Shown piece by piece: positions 1 to 7,988 of a stretch of DNA of 64,000 nucleotides. The notes under the pieces are model-generated. The model did no database searches. It was not told where the DNA came from and saw only the letters and a list, made by a program, of their open reading frames with translations. This DNA is from Ensifer adhaerens (GTDB lineage: Bacteria; Pseudomonadota; Alphaproteobacteria; Rhizobiales; Rhizobiaceae). Position numbers and translations under genes: made by a program. The number at the start of each line of letters is the position of its first letter. The stretch's first letter is position 1. The stretch is from assembly GCF_013283195.1 (NCBI RefSeq), contig NZ_JABEKT010000001.1:2452509-2516508 (forward strand). Reading direction: 5' to 3'.

Positions 1-162
1 ATCAATGCACGAACCGGACAGGAAGTGACGATCCGCAGCGAAGAGCTCGGATTCCTGACCGGAATGGTGCGCTGGTATCGCGGCGACAAGATCGGCATCA
101 AGCTCAATCTCTCGTCGAACACCGCCGCCCAGATTTCCTCCTACTACAAGCATTTCAAGTAG
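1..162 (+). CDS. PilZ domain protein, C-terminal fragment
   Basis: An open frame runs from the window edge to a TAG at 160-162 and encodes the last 53 residues of a protein that starts outside the window. The fragment has the look of the second half of a PilZ beta-barrel: a G-M-V-R-W stretch followed by I-G-I-K-L, which is typical of rhizobial single-domain PilZ proteins that bind cyclic di-GMP. The N-terminal RxxxR motif that would prove ligand binding is not in view. A strong terminator follows. Assignment rests on this short tail only, so it is tentative. Confidence 0.5.
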   Translation: MNARTGQEVTIRSEELGFLTGMVRWYRGDKIGIKLNLSSNTAAQISSYYKHFK

Positions 163-183
163 GTCGAGCGATCCTTGCGCGAG

Positions 184-220
184 AAAGGGCCAGCCTTCCG
201 TGGGCTGGCCCTTTGTTGTT
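184..220 (+). terminator. Rho-independent terminator after the PilZ gene
   Basis: A perfect 12-bp stem (184-195 with 203-214) closes a 7-nt loop and runs into a T-rich tail. Its last bases overlap the stop codon of the convergent DUF2189 gene. The A run on the 5' side means it may work in both directions. Confidence 0.85.
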
Positions 221-1034
221 AACGCGCCCGGCTGCGAACTTGCGGCTCGACCATCTTGCGATACATGTGCCACGTCGCATGACCGAGGATCGGCATGATC
301 ACTGCGAGGCCGACAAAGACCGGGATTGAGCCGATCAGGAGGCCAGCCGCAACGATCAGGCCCCAGAAGGCAACCGGGATGGGGTTGACGAGGGTTGCGC
401 GGATCGAAGTCTCGACGGCAGCCACGGCGCCGACGTCGCGATCGATCAGCATCGGGAACGACACGACGCTGATCGACAGCACGATGACGGCAAAGACGAA
501 CCCGACGGCGTTGCCGACCAGGATCAGATTCCAGCCCTGTTCGGTGCTGACGATGCCGTTCCAGAAGGCTGCGAGCGATGCCGGCGGTTCGGCACCGAAG
601 ATCCTGACATAGAGCGCTTGTGCGACCAGCAGCCAGGCGATGAAGATGACAAAAAGCATCGCCGCGACGGCGATGATGGATGGCAGCGCCGGAGAACGAT
701 GCAGACGCAAAGCATGAGGCCAGGACGTGTCCATGCCGAGTTCGCGCCGCCTGCTGATTTCATAGAGCCCGATCGCGGCGACCGGCCCGATGAGGGCAAA
801 GCCCGACGCAAGCGGATAGAGCAGCGGCAGCATGTTAGCACCCGCGCTCCATGTCATGAGCACGGCGCCGGCGATGGGGTAGATCAAGCAGAGAAAAACA
901 TAGTGAGACGGCTTTTCGCGAAAGTCGTTGAACCCGAGGCGCAACGCGTCCATCACGTCCGCCACGCCGATCTTTCTTATTCCGGGATGGGCGACATTGG
1001 CGTCCGCTCCCGACAGAACATGGAATGTTGTCAT
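219..1034 (-). CDS. DUF2189 integral membrane protein
   Basis: This 271-residue protein is mostly hydrophobic, with about five to six membrane segments: near residues 45-85 (two), 115-145, 165-200 and 220-255. The N-terminal region with an early D-V-x-x-A-L-R-x-G motif and the overall length match the DUF2189 inner-membrane family common in alphaproteobacteria. No enzymatic motif is visible and the function of the family is unknown to me. It is convergent with the upstream PilZ gene and shares its terminator. Start ATG at 1034 is the first in the frame that includes the conserved N-terminus. Confidence 0.75.
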   Translation of the reverse strand: MTTFHVLSGADANVAHPGIRKIGVADVMDALRLGFNDFREKPSHYVFLCLIYPIAGAVLMTWSAGANMLPLLYPLASGFALIGPVAAIGLYEISRRRELGMDTSWPHALRLHRSPALPSIIAVAAMLFVIFIAWLLVAQALYVRIFGAEPPASLAAFWNGIVSTEQGWNLILVGNAVGFVFAVIVLSISVVSFPMLIDRDVGAVAAVETSIRATLVNPIPVAFWGLIVAAGLLIGSIPVFVGLAVIMPILGHATWHMYRKMVEPQVRSRAR

Positions 1035-1195
1035 GGCTCACACTCCTCAACCACCACAGGGCGGCCACGGACCAGCGACAACGGCAAAACTCGAGCCGCA
1101 TCGACCGCGACCTGCATTGTCGATTATACATAAAATGCAGCCTCTGTCGCCTACGCCTTGACTTCGACGATTTTCGACGCCACATCGCGGCCATT

Positions 1196-1750
1196 ATGAA
1201 ACTTTCCGACGCCCATATCCTGATCGTTCCCGGTTACACCAACTCTGGCCCTGACCATTGGCAGTCCCGCTGGGAGCGAAAAATGTCCACCGCACGCCGC
1301 GTCGAGCAGGCCGAGTGGGCAAAGCCCGTCCGCGAGGATTGGGTGGCGCGAATGGTCGAAGAGGTCAATGCCGCCGAGAAGCCGGTGGTCATCGTCGCCC
1401 ATTCGCTCGGCGTCGCCACTGCGGTTCACGCCCTGCCCCACATCGAGAAAAAGATCGCCGGCGCCTTCCTGGTGGCTCCGCCTGACGTGGCGAATGCCGG
1501 GATCCGGCCGAAGCACCTGATGACCTTCGGCCCCTACCCGCGCGATCCGTTGCCTTTCCCGTCGCTGATGGTCGCAAGTCGCAACGATCCGTTCGGTTCC
1601 TATGAGCATGCGGACGATATCGCCAAGTCCTGGGGTTCGCTGTTGGTCGATGCGGGAGAATCCGGCCATCTCAACACCGAGTCAGGCCACGGTCCCTGGC
1701 CGGAAGGCACGATGGTCTTTGCGCAGTTCCTCAGCCGTCTTCAGCCCTGA
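1196..1750 (+). CDS. RBBP9/YdeN-type serine hydrolase
   Basis: A 184-residue alpha/beta hydrolase of the small RBBP9/YdeN (Ser_hydrolase) family. The nucleophile elbow A-H-S-L-G places the catalytic serine at residue 70; the other likely triad members are Asp131 in the N-D-P-F motif and His158 in S-G-H-L. The N-terminal V-P-G-Y motif followed by H-W-Q-S-R-W is diagnostic of the family. The ATG at 1196 is chosen because the conserved N-terminus begins there; the same frame is open further upstream to 1025 without recognisable sequence. The substrate cannot be predicted; members are carboxylesterase-like. Confidence 0.85.
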   Translation: MKLSDAHILIVPGYTNSGPDHWQSRWERKMSTARRVEQAEWAKPVREDWVARMVEEVNAAEKPVVIVAHSLGVATAVHALPHIEKKIAGAFLVAPPDVANAGIRPKHLMTFGPYPRDPLPFPSLMVASRNDPFGSYEHADDIAKSWGSLLVDAGESGHLNTESGHGPWPEGTMVFAQFLSRLQP

Positions 1751-1805
1751 TCCTTACTGCGAATAAGACGACTCGGCATTAATCCGAAGTTCATGGTCCG
1801 CGATC

Positions 1806-4394
1806 ATGATCTGCCGGCAACAATGCTGGATCGTGGGACACGTGACCGGACCGAAAGATCCCATCAAGGGCGAACGCCGCGTGCCGGCGAAGCCGAAAAC
1901 TGTGACACAGTCGGCGCTGGACCAGCTGCCGATGGCGGTACTCGTCGTCGACGAAAAAGGGGAAATCGTTTCCGCGAACCCCTATCTCCGTGACATTCTG
2001 CGCCTGCCGCTCTCAGAGTTGCTCAACCGGCATGTGCATGACCTCGTTCATGCCGACGACCATCACCTGTTGGCCTCAGCGGCGATGTCGCAAGCGTCCG
2101 CGTCCGCCCAGACAATCCGCTTGCATGGCGCAGACGACACCGTTTCGGTGGTCTGCACGTCTTCTGCAGTTGCAAACAACCGTTTGCTGCTGATGCTCCC
2201 GGTCGACCACCTGATCGGCGAGATTGCCGGGCTTCGCAACGACGAGACGCGCTGGAAATATGCGCTGGAGAGTGCGCTCGAAGGCGTCTGGGACCACGAT
2301 TTTTCGACCGGAAACCTTTTCTATTCCGCGACATGGAAGCGTCTTCGCGGCATGGCGGAAGATGCCGTCGTCGACGGCTCGCTCGATATGTGGATCGAGA
2401 ACGTGCATCCGGACGACCGAGCCCACGTCCTGGCGTCGATCGAGCGACAGGACACCGGGCAGGTTACCTACAACACCTTCCAGTACCGCGAACGCCATGC
2501 GGACGGTCACTGGGTGTGGATCGAAAGCCGAGGCGCGTCCGTCGCATACGGGCCTGACGGCAAGCCCAGTCGCATCATCGGCACCGATACGGATATTACC
2601 CCTCGAAAGGAGGCCGAAGCGCGGCTCGAGGAAATCTCGCGGCGCCTGCGGCTTGCACTCGACGTCTCGAAAATCGGCGTGTTCGACCACAATCTCGAAA
2701 CCCAGGAGACCATCTGGGATGAACGTATCCTGGCCATCTACGGCCTCAATCCTGATGACGGCGCACCGAGCGGCCGCAGCTGGGAGGATATGCTGCATCC
2801 CGACGACCGCGAAATGGCGATCGCCCGCGTCAACCACGGGGTCGCGGCGGGGGCGCCCTTCACCAATGCGTTCCGCATCATCCTGGCGAATGGTGAAATC
2901 CGGCACATCCGTGCCAACACGGCATTTTACGTCGACCGTGACGGCACCCGCAAACTGATTGGGGCCAATTGGGACGTGACCGAAGACATCGCGCTGCAGG
3001 AGGAACTGCGCAAGGCCAAGGCGGCAACCGAGGCCCGCAACCGCGAGTTAGAGGAAGCGCGCATCCGCATCGAATACAACGCACTGCATGATTACCTGAC
3101 GGATCTGCCGAACCGGCGTTATCTCGACCAGATTCTGGCTGACGACCCGACGCTCAACGCCATCCTTCATCTCGACCTCGATCGTTTCAAGCAGATCAAC
3201 GACACACTGGGGCATCAGGCCGGCGATGCGATGTTGACCCATGCGGCCGCGATCCTGCGGTCTCATGCCGACCAGGACGATTTCATCGCCCGCATCGGCG
3301 GCGACGAATTCGTCATTCTTTGCCGGCGCGGCCGCAGCCTCGACGAGCTCGGCGATCTCGCTGCCCGCATCGTACACGCCTTCCGGCGACCCATCCCCTA
3401 TGACGGCCAGCTTTGCCGGCTTGGCGCCAGCATCGGCATCGCCTGGAGGGGCGAGAGCGACACGGATCCCAAACAATTGCTGATGAATGCCGATATCGCG
3501 CTTTATCGAGCCAAGAGCCTCGGGCGCGATCGATTCGAGGCGTTCTCCGAGCAGATCCAGAACCAGATCCTCAGCGCCAAGCGAACCGGCGACGATATCC
3601 GCCAGGCGATCGAGGAAGGGCAGTTCGTGCCCTACTACCAGCCGCAATTCGACGCCCGCTCACTGGAGCTTACCGGCGTCGAGACGCTGGTGCGATGGGA
3701 CCATCCAGAGCGCGGCATCCTCGCTCCGATCCATTTCCTGAAGGTCGCCGAAGAGATCAACGCCCTGCCCGCGATCGACAAGAACATCGTCGAGATGGCC
3801 TATGCCGATTTTGAAGCCTGGCGCCGGGCCGGTCTGGTGGTGCCGAAGATTTCGGTCAACGTCTCCTCGCGGCGGCTGCGTGACCAGAGCCTGATCTCCG
3901 ACCTTCGCGCCATGCGCATTCCGCCCGGCGTCATGTCGTTCGAACTGCTGGAATCCATCTTCCTCGACGATCTCGAGGACGAGATTGCCGAGACGATCGC
4001 CGCGTTGAACGCGCTCGGCATCGAGGTCGAGATCGACGACTTCGGCACCGGTCACGCCTCGATCATCGGCCTGCTTAACCTCAACCCTGCCCGCCTGAAG
4101 ATCGACCGGGCGCTGGTGGGACCGATCACCGAAGGCGCCAAACAAGCCAAACTCGTCCGTGCCATCATCGACATCGGCCATTCGCTCAACATCAAGGTGG
4201 TGGCGGAGGGGGTCGAGACCTGGGAGCATGCGGCGATACTGAGGGATCTCGGCTGCGACATTCTGCAGGGCTACGCGCTGGCAAAGCCGATGAGCCGTCA
4301 GGATTTCGAAGATCGTCTCAAAAGCGGCTGGAAACCCTCGCCGCAGGGCGATGCGACGGCGCAGAAGCGGCCGCGCATGAGGGCCGCAAAATAA
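1806..4394 (+). CDS. PAS-PAS-PAS-GGDEF-EAL bifunctional c-di-GMP enzyme
   Basis: The 862-residue product carries three PAS-type sensor domains (roughly residues 35-145, 150-270 and 275-400), then a GGDEF domain with an intact G-G-D-E-F at 498-502, then an EAL domain. The EAL signature reads E-T-L (Glu626), and the other phosphodiesterase residues are present: S-V-N-V-S, E-L-L-E-S, D-D-F-G-T-G, L-K-I-D and V-A-E-G-V-E-T. Both halves therefore look catalytically competent. The RxxD inhibitory site upstream of GGDEF is missing. No membrane segment is seen, so it is probably cytoplasmic. A GTG at 1881 with an AAGGG element upstream is an equally good start and would remove 25 residues. Confidence 0.9.
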   Translation: MICRQQCWIVGHVTGPKDPIKGERRVPAKPKTVTQSALDQLPMAVLVVDEKGEIVSANPYLRDILRLPLSELLNRHVHDLVHADDHHLLASAAMSQASASAQTIRLHGADDTVSVVCTSSAVANNRLLLMLPVDHLIGEIAGLRNDETRWKYALESALEGVWDHDFSTGNLFYSATWKRLRGMAEDAVVDGSLDMWIENVHPDDRAHVLASIERQDTGQVTYNTFQYRERHADGHWVWIESRGASVAYGPDGKPSRIIGTDTDITPRKEAEARLEEISRRLRLALDVSKIGVFDHNLETQETIWDERILAIYGLNPDDGAPSGRSWEDMLHPDDREMAIARVNHGVAAGAPFTNAFRIILANGEIRHIRANTAFYVDRDGTRKLIGANWDVTEDIALQEELRKAKAATEARNRELEEARIRIEYNALHDYLTDLPNRRYLDQILADDPTLNAILHLDLDRFKQINDTLGHQAGDAMLTHAAAILRSHADQDDFIARIGGDEFVILCRRGRSLDELGDLAARIVHAFRRPIPYDGQLCRLGASIGIAWRGESDTDPKQLLMNADIALYRAKSLGRDRFEAFSEQIQNQILSAKRTGDDIRQAIEEGQFVPYYQPQFDARSLELTGVETLVRWDHPERGILAPIHFLKVAEEINALPAIDKNIVEMAYADFEAWRRAGLVVPKISVNVSSRRLRDQSLISDLRAMRIPPGVMSFELLESIFLDDLEDEIAETIAALNALGIEVEIDDFGTGHASIIGLLNLNPARLKIDRALVGPITEGAKQAKLVRAIIDIGHSLNIKVVAEGVETWEHAAILRDLGCDILQGYALAKPMSRQDFEDRLKSGWKPSPQGDATAQKRPRMRAAK

Positions 4395-4440
4395 AAAAGC
4401 CGCCCGGCCTTTCGGCGGAGCGGCGATGTCAGGGGCTTTT
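4392..4440. terminator. Probable bidirectional terminator
   Basis: AAAAGCC near 4395 can pair with GGCTTTT at 4434-4440, enclosing a smaller CCGCC/GGCGG hairpin. It lies between the convergent GGDEF-EAL and DUF1476 genes and ends in a T run on either strand. The stem is imperfect. Confidence 0.55.
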
Positions 4441-4452
4441 GTCTGCCCGAAA

Positions 4453-4767
4453 TTACTTGTTCTGGATCTGCTCGATCGCTTCACCCAGAAGCTCGAGCAT
4501 GCGCACGCGGATCTGCTCCTCGGTCTGCGCCACGCCGGCTGCGTCGAAGTCTGCCTTGATCTTGCGCACGACGTCCTCGTGGCCGGCTTCCTCGAAATCA
4601 GCGGCGACGACTTCCTTGGCGTAGGCTTCCGCATCGGACTTACCGAGCAATCCGGCAGCCCAGAGGCCGAGCAGCTTGTTGCGGCGTGCTTCCGACTTGA
4701 ATCTCAGTTCCTCGTCCAGCGCAAACTTCGCTTCGAAGGCCTTTTCGCGATCCTGCATACCAGTCAT
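4453..4767 (-). CDS. DUF1476 protein (ATP synthase zeta-type inhibitor)
   Basis: A 104-residue soluble, mostly helical and charged protein matching DUF1476. In Paracoccus denitrificans this family is the zeta subunit, a natural inhibitor of the F1-ATPase. The conserved N-terminal block (R-E-x-A-F-E-A-K-F-A-x-D-E-E-L-x-F) starts right after the chosen ATG at 4767, which has a GGGAGA ribosome-binding site about ten bases upstream. The frame continues upstream to 4935, but that extension has no family similarity. The gene lies far from any ATP synthase genes in view, which is usual for this family. Confidence 0.85.
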   Translation of the reverse strand: MTGMQDREKAFEAKFALDEELRFKSEARRNKLLGLWAAGLLGKSDAEAYAKEVVAADFEEAGHEDVVRKIKADFDAAGVAQTEEQIRVRMLELLGEAIEQIQNK

Positions 4768-5102
4768 CAATTGATCTCCCGTGAGAATTTCATGCCGTAA
4801 AGAGTTATGGCCATAAACCAAAACAGTGGTCAAAGTGCAATGCGAAGTTTTCTTGTTTGGCGACTTTCGTGGTACCGTAAGTGTGTCGCGGATAAGCGCG
4901 CAGCGGTTTTGAGATAACCGCATGCGACAAAGCAAGGATCTAGGGCGCGAGGAGCGAATCTGGAAGGTCGTGACACGCTTTAGGTAAATCAGGGGATCGG
5001 AAGATGCACCGATTGTTAAATCTGTTCATTTCAGCTATGGACCCCCGGAGAAGACTCCACTAGCGCGACCCAAGAGCGCCAACAACCACAGAGACAACAT
5101 CC
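4768..5102. other. Divergent intergenic region upstream of DUF1476 and purC
   Basis: This 335-bp gap must hold the promoters of both divergent genes. I see no convincing -35/-10 pair, no purine-riboswitch-like fold and no small ORF with a ribosome-binding site. It is somewhat more AT-rich than the surrounding genes near 4795-4860. Confidence 0.4.
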
Positions 5103-5867
5103 ATGAATCGTCGCCGCCGTATCTACGAGGGCAAGGCAAAGATCCTTTATGAGGGTCCCGAGCCGGGCACGCTGATCCAGTTTTTCAAGGACGACGCGAC
5201 CGCCTTCAATAAGAAAAAGCATGACGTCATCGACGGCAAGGGTGTGCTGAACAACCGGATTTCCGAGTATATCTTCACGCATCTGAACCGTATCGGCATT
5301 CCGACGCACTTCATCCGCCGTCTCAACATGCGCGAGCAGTTGATCAAGGAAGTCGAGATCATCCCGCTTGAGATCGTTGTGCGCAATGTTGCTGCCGGAT
5401 CGTTGGCTAAGCGTCTCGGTATCGAGGAAGGCACCGTCCTTCCCCGCTCGATCATCGAGTTCTATTACAAGGCCGATGCGCTCGACGACCCGATGGTCTC
5501 CGAAGAACACATCACCGCATTCGGCTGGGCAAGCCCGCAGGAACTCGATGACGTCATGGCGCTGGCCATCCGCATCAACGACTTCCTGACCGGCCTGTTC
5601 CTCGGCGTCGGCATCCAGCTCGTCGATTTCAAGATCGAGTGTGGCCGGCTGTTCGAAGGCGACATGATGCGCATCATCCTGGCGGATGAAATCTCGCCGG
5701 ACAGCTGCCGTCTGTGGGACATCGAGACCAAGGAAAAGCTCGACAAGGACCGCTTCCGCCGCGATCTGGGTGGTCTTGTTGAAGCCTACCAGGAAGTGGC
5801 CCGCCGTCTCGGCATCATGAACGAGAACGAGCCTGTGCGTGGCACCGGCCCGGTTCTGGTCAAGTAA
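5103..5867 (+). CDS. purC: Phosphoribosylaminoimidazole-succinocarboxamide synthase
   Basis: SAICAR synthase joins aspartate to CAIR using ATP in de novo purine synthesis. The 254-residue length is normal for the bacterial enzyme. Recognisable motifs are the N-terminal Y-E-G-K-A-K ATP-grasp-like strand, R-N-V-A-A-G-S near residue 95, and the D-F-K-I-E-C-G and D-E-I-S-P-D-S active-site blocks. It heads a purC-purS-purQ series on the same strand, with purS only 31 bases downstream, so the first two are probably one transcript. Confidence 0.97.
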   Translation: MNRRRRIYEGKAKILYEGPEPGTLIQFFKDDATAFNKKKHDVIDGKGVLNNRISEYIFTHLNRIGIPTHFIRRLNMREQLIKEVEIIPLEIVVRNVAAGSLAKRLGIEEGTVLPRSIIEFYYKADALDDPMVSEEHITAFGWASPQELDDVMALAIRINDFLTGLFLGVGIQLVDFKIECGRLFEGDMMRIILADEISPDSCRLWDIETKEKLDKDRFRRDLGGLVEAYQEVARRLGIMNENEPVRGTGPVLVK

Positions 5868-5898
5868 TTCTGATCAAGTTAGTTCGGGGAAATCGAAA

Positions 5899-6141
5899 GT
5901 GATCAAGGCACGTGTAACCGTGACGCTGAAGAATGGCGTTCTCGATCCGCAGGGCAAGGCAATCGAAGGCGCACTCGGGGCGCTCGGATTCGACGGCATC
6001 GGCCAGGTCCGCCAGGGCAAGGTGTTCGATCTGCAGATCGAGACCGCCGACAAGGCCAAGGCCGAAGCCGACCTCAAGGCGATGTGCGAAAAGCTGCTCG
6101 CCAACACGGTGATCGAAAACTACAGCATCTCTTTCGCCTAA
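5899..6141 (+). CDS. purS: FGAM synthase subunit PurS
   Basis: The 80-residue PurS forms a complex with PurQ and small-type PurL to make formylglycinamidine ribonucleotide. The start is a GTG at 5899, preceded by GGGGAAA; the conserved K-A-R-V-T-V-T-L-K-N-G-V-L-D-P-Q-G block follows at once. Upstream in-frame ATG codons lie inside purC and add unrelated residues. Its presence predicts a separate PurQ and a roughly 740-residue PurL, and both are found downstream. Confidence 0.95.
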   Translation: MIKARVTVTLKNGVLDPQGKAIEGALGALGFDGIGQVRQGKVFDLQIETADKAKAEADLKAMCEKLLANTVIENYSISFA

Positions 6142-6196
6142 CGGTGGAGAACGCTGCGGATCGCTCAATGTGTGGCTTGGTTGATCTCTGAGTTTT

Positions 6197-6219
6197 GAGC
6201 GGGCCGTCGTGGGCCGCTC
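6197..6219. repeat. Imperfect hairpin in the purS-purQ gap
   Basis: The 262-bp gap between purS and purQ contains GAGCGG (6197-6202) paired with CCGCTC (6214-6219), extended by two more pairs after a mismatch. It is not followed by a T run, so it is not a good terminator. It could be an mRNA-stability or processing element. The rest of the gap shows no ORF. Confidence 0.3.
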
Positions 6220-6403
6220 AAGTAGATCGGGCCAAGCCCCATTTGATGGGAATGTTGCCTCCGCGGCTCGATAGTTTCGAAGTAGCAGGATGCGTATTGC
6301 ATCGTATATCGGCCCAATCGCGTAGAATTGCGCTTTGGCCGCATCGGAAACCGCCTCGAATTGCATGAGCTTCAAGAGGCGCAGGCAGGGTTTGAACCGC
6401 ACC

Positions 6404-7075
6404 ATGAAGTCAGCCGTCGTCCAGCTTCCAGGCCTCAACCGCGATCGTGACATGATCGCTGCCCTCACCAAAATCTCCGGCAAGGCGCCCGTGACCGTCT
6501 GGCAGACGGAAACGGAACTTCCCGATGTCGACCTGATCGTCATCCCCGGCGGCTTCTCCTACGGTGATTATCTGCGCTGCGGCGCGATTGCCGCGCGCAT
6601 GCCGGTCATGCAGGCGATCAAGGCCAAGGCCGAACAGGGCGTCAAGGTTCTCGGCGTTTGCAACGGCTTCCAGATCCTGGTCGAGGCCGGTCTGCTGCCG
6701 GGCGCACTGATGCGCAATGCCTCGCTCAAGTTCGTCTGCCGCGAGGTCAAGCTCGAAGTCGTCAACGCCGATACCGATTTCACCCGCGCCTATGCAAAGG
6801 GTCAGATCATCCGCAGCCCGGTCGCCCACCACGACGGCAACTATTTTGCCGACGCCGAGACGCTGAAGTCGATCGAAGGCAACGGCCAGGTCGTCTTCCG
6901 CTACGCCGAAGGCACCAATCCGAACGGTTCGATGGGCGATATTGCCGGTGTGATGAACAAGGCCGGCAACGTGCTCGGCATGATGCCGCACCCGGAGAAC
7001 CTGATCGAGGCGGCCCATGGCGGCTCCGACGGTCGCGGTATCTTCGCTTCGGCTCTCGAAGTAATCGCAGCTTAA
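6404..7075 (+). CDS. purQ: FGAM synthase glutaminase subunit PurQ
   Basis: A 223-residue class I glutamine amidotransferase that supplies ammonia to PurL. The nucleophile is Cys86 in G-V-C-N-G, and the His196/Glu198 pair lies in the C-terminal H-P-E motif. The N-terminal V-V-Q-L-P-G-L-N and the P-G-G-F-S-Y-G-D loop are typical of PurQ. The ATG at 6404 matches the usual family start; the open frame extends upstream without similarity. A 262-bp gap separates it from purS, unlike the tight overlap seen in many bacteria. Confidence 0.96.
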   Translation: MKSAVVQLPGLNRDRDMIAALTKISGKAPVTVWQTETELPDVDLIVIPGGFSYGDYLRCGAIAARMPVMQAIKAKAEQGVKVLGVCNGFQILVEAGLLPGALMRNASLKFVCREVKLEVVNADTDFTRAYAKGQIIRSPVAHHDGNYFADAETLKSIEGNGQVVFRYAEGTNPNGSMGDIAGVMNKAGNVLGMMPHPENLIEAAHGGSDGRGIFASALEVIAA

Positions 7076-7130
7076 CCCTGCCGCTGATAGAAGGCATCCG
7101 ACCATCCCCTTAACGCAAGCGAGACCGTCG

Positions 7131-7538
7131 ATGCCTTCACTCTTCACCGGACGCCTGATCGGCCCTGCTTGCGCGGCTTTCGCCGCAGCGTTTTTGGCGT
7201 CTTGCCAGTCGCCGCGCCCGCCGGCGCCGACCGCAAACTCGGCAGCGCTGCCGACGATGGAACGCGTCGCACTCGGCGCCAACAGCTGCTGGTTCAAGTC
7301 AGGCGATGCGGCCTTCAAGAACTACCGGCTCGCGCCTGAACTCAACTCGTTCTCGGGCCGTCCCCGCATCCTGATCGTGCCGCGCAAGTCACCCGAAGCT
7401 CGGCCCTTGGCCGTTGTTCAGGCGGAAGGTCAGCCAGCGCGGCTGCAGGCATTCGGGCCTCTCATGAGTGAACCTGTCGGCACGCGCATGAGCGCGGATA
7501 TCCGCCGTTGGGCCGCCGGCGGCCAGGGCTGCAAGTAA
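7131..7538 (+). CDS. Small putative lipoprotein
   Basis: The 135-residue product begins with a hydrophobic signal that ends in a lipobox L-A-S-C, with the modified cysteine at residue 25. A proline-rich linker follows, then a globular part with a W-F-K-S-G motif and two further cysteines (C53 and the penultimate residue), which could form a disulfide. This is a conserved rhizobial type of envelope lipoprotein of unknown function. It lies 55 bases after purQ and could be co-transcribed, but a functional link to purine synthesis is unlikely. Confidence 0.7.
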   Translation: MPSLFTGRLIGPACAAFAAAFLASCQSPRPPAPTANSAALPTMERVALGANSCWFKSGDAAFKNYRLAPELNSFSGRPRILIVPRKSPEARPLAVVQAEGQPARLQAFGPLMSEPVGTRMSADIRRWAAGGQGCK

Positions 7539-7556
7539 TCAGAGTACTGATACAAC

Positions 7557-7595
7557 GGGCGCTGCAGGTTTGATATCTGCGGCGCCCATTTGTTT
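7557..7595 (+). terminator. Terminator after the lipoprotein gene
   Basis: GGGCGC (7557-7562) pairs with GCGCCC (7582-7587), a T-G wobble follows, and GCAG pairs with CTGC. A loose T-rich stretch comes after. It probably ends the purQ-lipoprotein transcript. Confidence 0.65.
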
Positions 7596-7644
7596 GCGTG
7601 CTTAGATTGCCGAGAGTTTGCCGCGGATCATCTCGGAAAAAGCC

Positions 7645-7950
7645 CTACCGCCAGAACGGCACCGACGATTCCCGCCGTGCATCCCTCTCGTTGACACCGA
7701 TATCGCTGAGTTGCCAGTCGCTCATCTCTTCAAGAGCGATGCGGCTGCGCCTTTTGGCGGCGAGAAGGCAATAGAGCCGCCAGAGGTGCTGAAGCGTGTT
7801 CTTTGCACGGCCAGAGAATTCGACGTCAAATCCGGCCCTGCGGCGCGCGCGCGGGGCCTCGTCTACGGTTGACGAGCAAATTGTATCAATTGCACTCATT
7901 GTACGTTCCAATGCATCGATTGACATCATTGCATTGGTGATAATTGACAT
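7645..7950 (-). CDS. DUF1127 small basic protein
   Basis: The C-terminal half carries the DUF1127 (YjiS-like) signature: an arginine-rich helix, then L-x-x-M-S-D-W-Q-L-x-D-I-G-V. Short DUF1127 proteins in rhizobia and Agrobacterium have been linked to RNA binding and to phosphate or carbon metabolism; this one is a longer version with about 55 extra N-terminal residues. No ribosome-binding site is visible before any of the in-frame ATG codons at 7950, 7929 or 7926, so the start is uncertain. It is divergent from the MocR-type regulator and shares its short operator-bearing promoter region. Confidence 0.7.
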   Translation of the reverse strand: MSIITNAMMSIDALERTMSAIDTICSSTVDEAPRARRRAGFDVEFSGRAKNTLQHLWRLYCLLAAKRRSRIALEEMSDWQLSDIGVNERDARRESSVPFWR

Positions 7951-7973
7951 AATTCGCGGTGTAATCTAGATAA

Positions 7974-7988
7974 TTGTCACTATGACAA
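7974..7988. promoter_or_regulatory. Palindromic operator over the MocR-type start codon
   Basis: TTGTCA and TGACAA form a perfect 6-bp inverted repeat with a 3-bp spacer, and the ATG of the regulator lies inside it. The half-site TTGACA recurs upstream around 7920 and 7944. The position suggests autoregulation of the regulator and control of the divergent DUF1127 gene. Confidence 0.5.

Noticed and set aside
6142-6403. purS-purQ gap considered as a purine riboswitch
   Set aside because: The only hairpin is short and imperfect, with no purine aptamer core sequence and no terminator arm.
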